Positions 61,169 through 64,000 of a stretch of DNA of 64,000 bases are shown here, in pieces; the first letter of the stretch is position 1, and every line of letters begins with the position of its first letter. Below the pieces are notes generated by a model. That model saw nothing but the letters and a program-made list of their open reading frames with translations. It did not search any database and was not told the origin of the DNA. This DNA comes from Oscillospiraceae bacterium (lineage in GTDB: Bacteria > Bacillota > Clostridia > Oscillospirales > Acutalibacteraceae): NCBI GenBank assembly GCA_015065785.1, contig SVPR01000005.1, forward strand, positions 1-64,000. Direction: 5' to 3'. A program made the translations under genes and the position numbers.

Positions 61169-62026
61169 CTATTCATCAGTATCGCTTTCACCCTGACCTA
61201 TAAATGATGTAATGACAAATACATCAGTTAACTCGTTAAGGTCAGTATAAGGCTTGATTGTTGCATAGGTTGAGGTTGTAATTTCATCTGTTGTTACTGA
61301 AACAACCTCGCCTATTATAAGTCCATGCGGAAAAACACCGCCTGAGCCTGAAGTACAAACAATACCACCGCTTACTATTGAGCTTGTCCGGTCTAAGCCC
61401 TGCAATTTACAAAGCTTATCCTTTAAAAGCTTATTGTCACCTGAAACATAGCCATATTCTCTTGTTGCTGACTCATAAGCACCAATGTTTATTCTTGGGT
61501 CTAAAACTGTATAAACAACGCTTGTAGATAAATTCACCTTTTTTACGATACCTACAACATAGTTACCATAAATAACAGGGTCATTAACCTGAATACCTGA
61601 TGTTGAGCCTGCATTTATAACAAATGAGCCATAAGGGTCTGCAACATCTCTTGAAACTACAGTTCCATAAGCGAACTGATAGTCAGGATTCTGCACCTTG
61701 ATATCATAAAATTCTTCGTAAGCAACAACCTTTTGCTTTAATTCTTCATAATCAGCAAGCTGTTCTCTGTAATCTGAAATCTGCTCTTCTAATTTTTCAA
61801 TCTCTTCAAGATACTTTGAAGAAGATGTAAAGGAGGCAGAAAGCCCTGCCATTTCAGAAGAAAAGCTTGATGCCAAGCGTTGTAACGGTGTGAACACAAA
61901 GCTCATAGCAGATGTAAATGGTGAGCTTGCATTATGTGAAAACGCGGCACAGATAATTCCCAGAAGAATTACTGCAACTATTGCTACAAGACGCTTGAAG
62001 CTTGCACTTTGTAGAAATCTTTTCAT
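61169..62026 (-). CDS. mreC: Rod shape-determining protein MreC
   Basis: 285 residues. One membrane helix (about 12-32), a coiled coil (70-110: KYLEEIEKLEEQISDYREQL) and two beta-barrel domains (TVVSRDVADPYGSFVINAGS; DPRINIGAYESATREYGYVS; GGVFPHGLIIGEVVSV). It is the outside scaffold of the elongasome. It starts 5 bp after mreB. Confidence 0.95.
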   Translation of the reverse strand: MKRFLQSASFKRLVAIVAVILLGIICAAFSHNASSPFTSAMSFVFTPLQRLASSFSSEMAGLSASFTSSSKYLEEIEKLEEQISDYREQLADYEELKQKVVAYEEFYDIKVQNPDYQFAYGTVVSRDVADPYGSFVINAGSTSGIQVNDPVIYGNYVVGIVKKVNLSTSVVYTVLDPRINIGAYESATREYGYVSGDNKLLKDKLCKLQGLDRTSSIVSGGIVCTSGSGGVFPHGLIIGEVVSVTTDEITTSTYATIKPYTDLNELTDVFVITSFIGQGESDTDE

Positions 62027-62031
62027 TTTAA

Positions 62032-63039
62032 TTAACCCTTCTTATTAAATCCGAGAAAGTCTTTTTCAAGACAAATACCTGTACCATTAACAACACAATC
62101 AAGCGGATTTTTAGCCACATGAACAGGCATACCTGTACCAGCTGAAATAAATTTATCAAAGCCTCTTAAAAGAGCTCCACCTCCCGTGAGCATAATACCT
62201 CTTTCAACAATATCGGCAGAAAGCTCAGGTGGAGTTCTGTCAAGTGTGTATTTAATAGCGTCAAGTATCTGGTCAACAGAATATGCTAAAGCCTCTCTTA
62301 CCTGCTCACTTGTAATTTCAACTGAGCTTGGTAAACCGCTTATTGTACTTCTACCTTTAATTTCCATTGCAGCTTCGCCCTCGTAAGGATAAGCCGAGCC
62401 TAATTTAACCTTAATATCCTCAGCAGTTCTTTCACCAATTAAGAGGTTCATTGAATTTCTTACATAAGAAATAATCGCTTCATCAAAATTGTCACCAGCC
62501 ATTTTTATTGACTTTGAAGTAACAATATCACCTAATGAAATAACTGCAACCTCACTTGTACCACCGCCGATGTCAACAATCATACTACCGGTTGCTTCAA
62601 GTACAGGAAGCCCTGCACCAATAGCCGCTGCCATTGGCTCTTCAATAAGGCTTACATATCTTGCACCCGCACTTTTTGCAGCATCGTGAACGGCACGGCG
62701 TTCAACCTCTGTAACACCTGACGGAATACAAATCATAACTCTTGCTCTGTTAAACGGTGAGTTGCTTATAGCACGACGGATAAACTCTTTAAGCATATCA
62801 GAGGTCATATCAAAGTCGGCAATAACACCGTCTTTAAGTGGTCTTACCGCAGTAATTGAGCCTGGTGTTCTGCCTATCATTCTTTTAGCATCTGCACCAA
62901 CTGCAACAACTGTTTTAGGGTTAGTTCTTTCATCAACCGCAACAACAGACGGCTCTCTTATAACAATGCCTTTACCTTTAACAAAAACTAATGTATTAGC
63001 TGTACCAAGGTCAACGCCTATATCTTGTGAAAATAACAT
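62032..63039 (-). CDS. mreB: Actin-like rod shape-determining protein MreB
   Basis: 335 residues with actin-fold motifs: phosphate-1 [20 protein letters not shown], connect-1 region [10 protein letters not shown], phosphate-2 [18 protein letters not shown] and adenosine loop [11 protein letters not shown]. It forms membrane filaments that guide wall synthesis. It is the first gene of the shape operon, 28 bp after the metal permease gene. ATG behind AAAGGATT. Confidence 0.96.
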   Translation of the reverse strand: MLFSQDIGVDLGTANTLVFVKGKGIVIREPSVVAVDERTNPKTVVAVGADAKRMIGRTPGSITAVRPLKDGVIADFDMTSDMLKEFIRRAISNSPFNRARVMICIPSGVTEVERRAVHDAAKSAGARYVSLIEEPMAAAIGAGLPVLEATGSMIVDIGGGTSEVAVISLGDIVTSKSIKMAGDNFDEAIISYVRNSMNLLIGERTAEDIKVKLGSAYPYEGEAAMEIKGRSTISGLPSSVEITSEQVREALAYSVDQILDAIKYTLDRTPPELSADIVERGIMLTGGGALLRGFDKFISAGTGMPVHVAKNPLDCVVNGTGICLEKDFLGFNKKG

Positions 63040-63067
63040 TTTTTAAAATCCTTTCTCTTTCTTTTTC

Positions 63068-63901
63068 TTACTTTTTCTTTACTATATATGTCGCAAAAAA
63101 TACTATTGCAAGAGCTACAACTATTGTTGCACCTGCAGAAGTATTTATATAGAACGAGGTTACAAGTCCTGCCACACCACAAAGCAATGATGTAATAACA
63201 GAAACACATAAATAGCTTCTTGAATTTTTACCTATATTCCTTGCAGTTGCCGCAGGAAGAATAAGAAGTGAGTTTATGAGAAGAATACCCACAGACTTAA
63301 TTGAAAGCATAACAACAACTGCAACTACTATAACGAAAATATTTTCGTAAAGTACAGTTTTAACGCCACGACTTGCGGCAAGCTCACGGTTAATAGAAAT
63401 AAGTAAAAGCTTATTATAAATAAATGCCCAGATAATTATTACCGCAATGAGAGCAATAAAAAGACAAACAATTTCACTTGCTGTAACGCTTAAAATATCG
63501 CCCACTAAATAAGCTGAATATTTTGAAAAGCCACCGCCATAAGAAAGCACTAAAAGTCCTAACGCTATTGCGGTTGATGAAAACACGCTTATTACAGTAT
63601 CACTTGAAGCGTTACCTTTATTTTTAACTCTTGTAATAACGAGTGCCAATAAAACACCAAAAGCTACAAGAGAGATAATTTCATTTTTAATTCCTAAAAG
63701 CACACCGAGTGCTACACCTGTTAATGCACTATGACCTAATGCATCTGAGAAAAAAGCCATTTTGTTGTTTACTGCCATTGTGCCTAAAATGCCCATAAGC
63801 GGTGCAATAATTATAATTGCTAAAAGTGCATTTTTCATAAATTTGTAATCTGCCCAGGAAAACGGCAAAATCACATCTAATATGTTATATATAACAGACA
63901 T
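63068..63901 (-). CDS. Zinc/manganese ABC transporter permease (ZnuB family)
   Basis: 277 residues with about eight membrane helices of the ABC-3 family: MGILGTMAVNNKMAFFSDAL, GHSALTGVALGVLLG and SIKSVGILLINSLLILPAAT. It moves Zn2+ or Mn2+ together with the ATPase whose end lies just upstream and a binding protein not seen here. Start ATG at 63901, 4 bp after the ATPase stop. Confidence 0.92.
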   Translation of the reverse strand: MSVIYNILDVILPFSWADYKFMKNALLAIIIIAPLMGILGTMAVNNKMAFFSDALGHSALTGVALGVLLGIKNEIISLVAFGVLLALVITRVKNKGNASSDTVISVFSSTAIALGLLVLSYGGGFSKYSAYLVGDILSVTASEIVCLFIALIAVIIIWAFIYNKLLLISINRELAASRGVKTVLYENIFVIVVAVVVMLSIKSVGILLINSLLILPAATARNIGKNSRSYLCVSVITSLLCGVAGLVTSFYINTSAGATIVVALAIVFFATYIVKKK

Positions 63902-63905
63902 CTAA

Positions 63906-64000
63906 TCAATCCAATCCATAAAAGAAGCTTTCTTTAAACTCAGGTGAAGAGAAAACATCTTCTGCATTACCACTTTTTAAAACAGATTTATTTATGAGAA
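63906..64000 (-). CDS. Metal ABC transporter ATPase, C-terminal end only
   Basis: The last 31 codons of a frame entering from the window edge read LINKSVLKSGNAEDVFSSPE and end FYGLD. This is the usual tail of ZnuC-type ATPases (…G…VxxxxxFxxxFxG). It is 5'-partial and operon-linked to the permease gene. Confidence 0.75.
   Translation of the reverse strand, partial: LINKSVLKSGNAEDVFSSPEFKESFFYGLD

Overview
The window comes from an A+T-rich, low-GC Gram-positive anaerobe, most likely an uncultured gut Clostridia of the Oscillospiraceae/Ruminococcaceae type. This is inferred from strong AGGAGG-type ribosome binding sites, TTGACA/TATAAT promoters, an mreBCD-pbp2-minD shape operon, a secreted lipase-like protein with a dockerin, an AgrA/AgrC-type two-component pair, a meso-diaminopimelate dehydrogenase and many cytosolic glycosidases. 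No rRNA, tRNA, CRISPR array, integrase or insertion-sequence transposase was seen.

Layout. 1-2.4 kb: a secreted leucine-rich-repeat (BspA-type) protein cut by the window edge, behind a TetR regulator with a repeated operator. 2.5-12.6 kb: mostly single-gene carbohydrate and accessory functions (GH78 rhamnosidase, two acetyltransferases, Gfo/Idh/MocA oxidoreductase, MalY-type PLP enzyme, SGNH esterase, CapA-like protein, amidohydrolase), several separated by hairpin terminators. 12.7-18.1 kb: a hidden 51-residue asparagine-rich peptide gene, a sugar symporter with a long charged tail, a cREC/XRE divergent pair, a small hydrophobic protein and an ECF sigma/anti-sigma-like operon. 18.2-34.3 kb: GH92, a GH38-like DUF5054 protein with an aldo/keto reductase, GH36, an AgrC/AgrA-type pair, a YyaL-type protein and a second GH78. 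Inside this stretch (21.8-22.1 kb) sits a type I toxin-antitoxin-like locus with a 25-residue membrane peptide.

34.3-38.5 kb is the most unusual region. Two unrecognised proteins are transcribed away from a leader peptide, a 205-residue helical protein and a ClpX-like AAA+ ATPase. The ATPase keeps the ClpX pore loop and an IGF tripeptide, but carries a C-terminal helical domain that is homologous to the separate 205-residue protein. This is the best candidate for an undescribed system.

38.5-64 kb is largely housekeeping: GDPD, YfcE phosphodiesterase, a chemotaxis receptor, an M14 peptidase with LysM, Ddh, RlmD, GtrA, BirA, a Phd-Doc toxin-antitoxin pair, a TPP riboswitch upstream of a ThiT-type transporter, minD, pbp2, mreD, mreC and mreB, and the end of a zinc/manganese ABC transporter. 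Between these genes are several inverted-repeat elements (42.1, 43.6, 45.4 and 47.9 kb).

The glycosidases lack convincing signal peptides, apart from a possible hydrophobic start on the first GH78. Together with the GPH-type symporter they suggest import of rhamnose-, mannose- and galactose-containing oligosaccharides followed by intracellular trimming. All assignments were made by reading motifs by eye; no database search was run.
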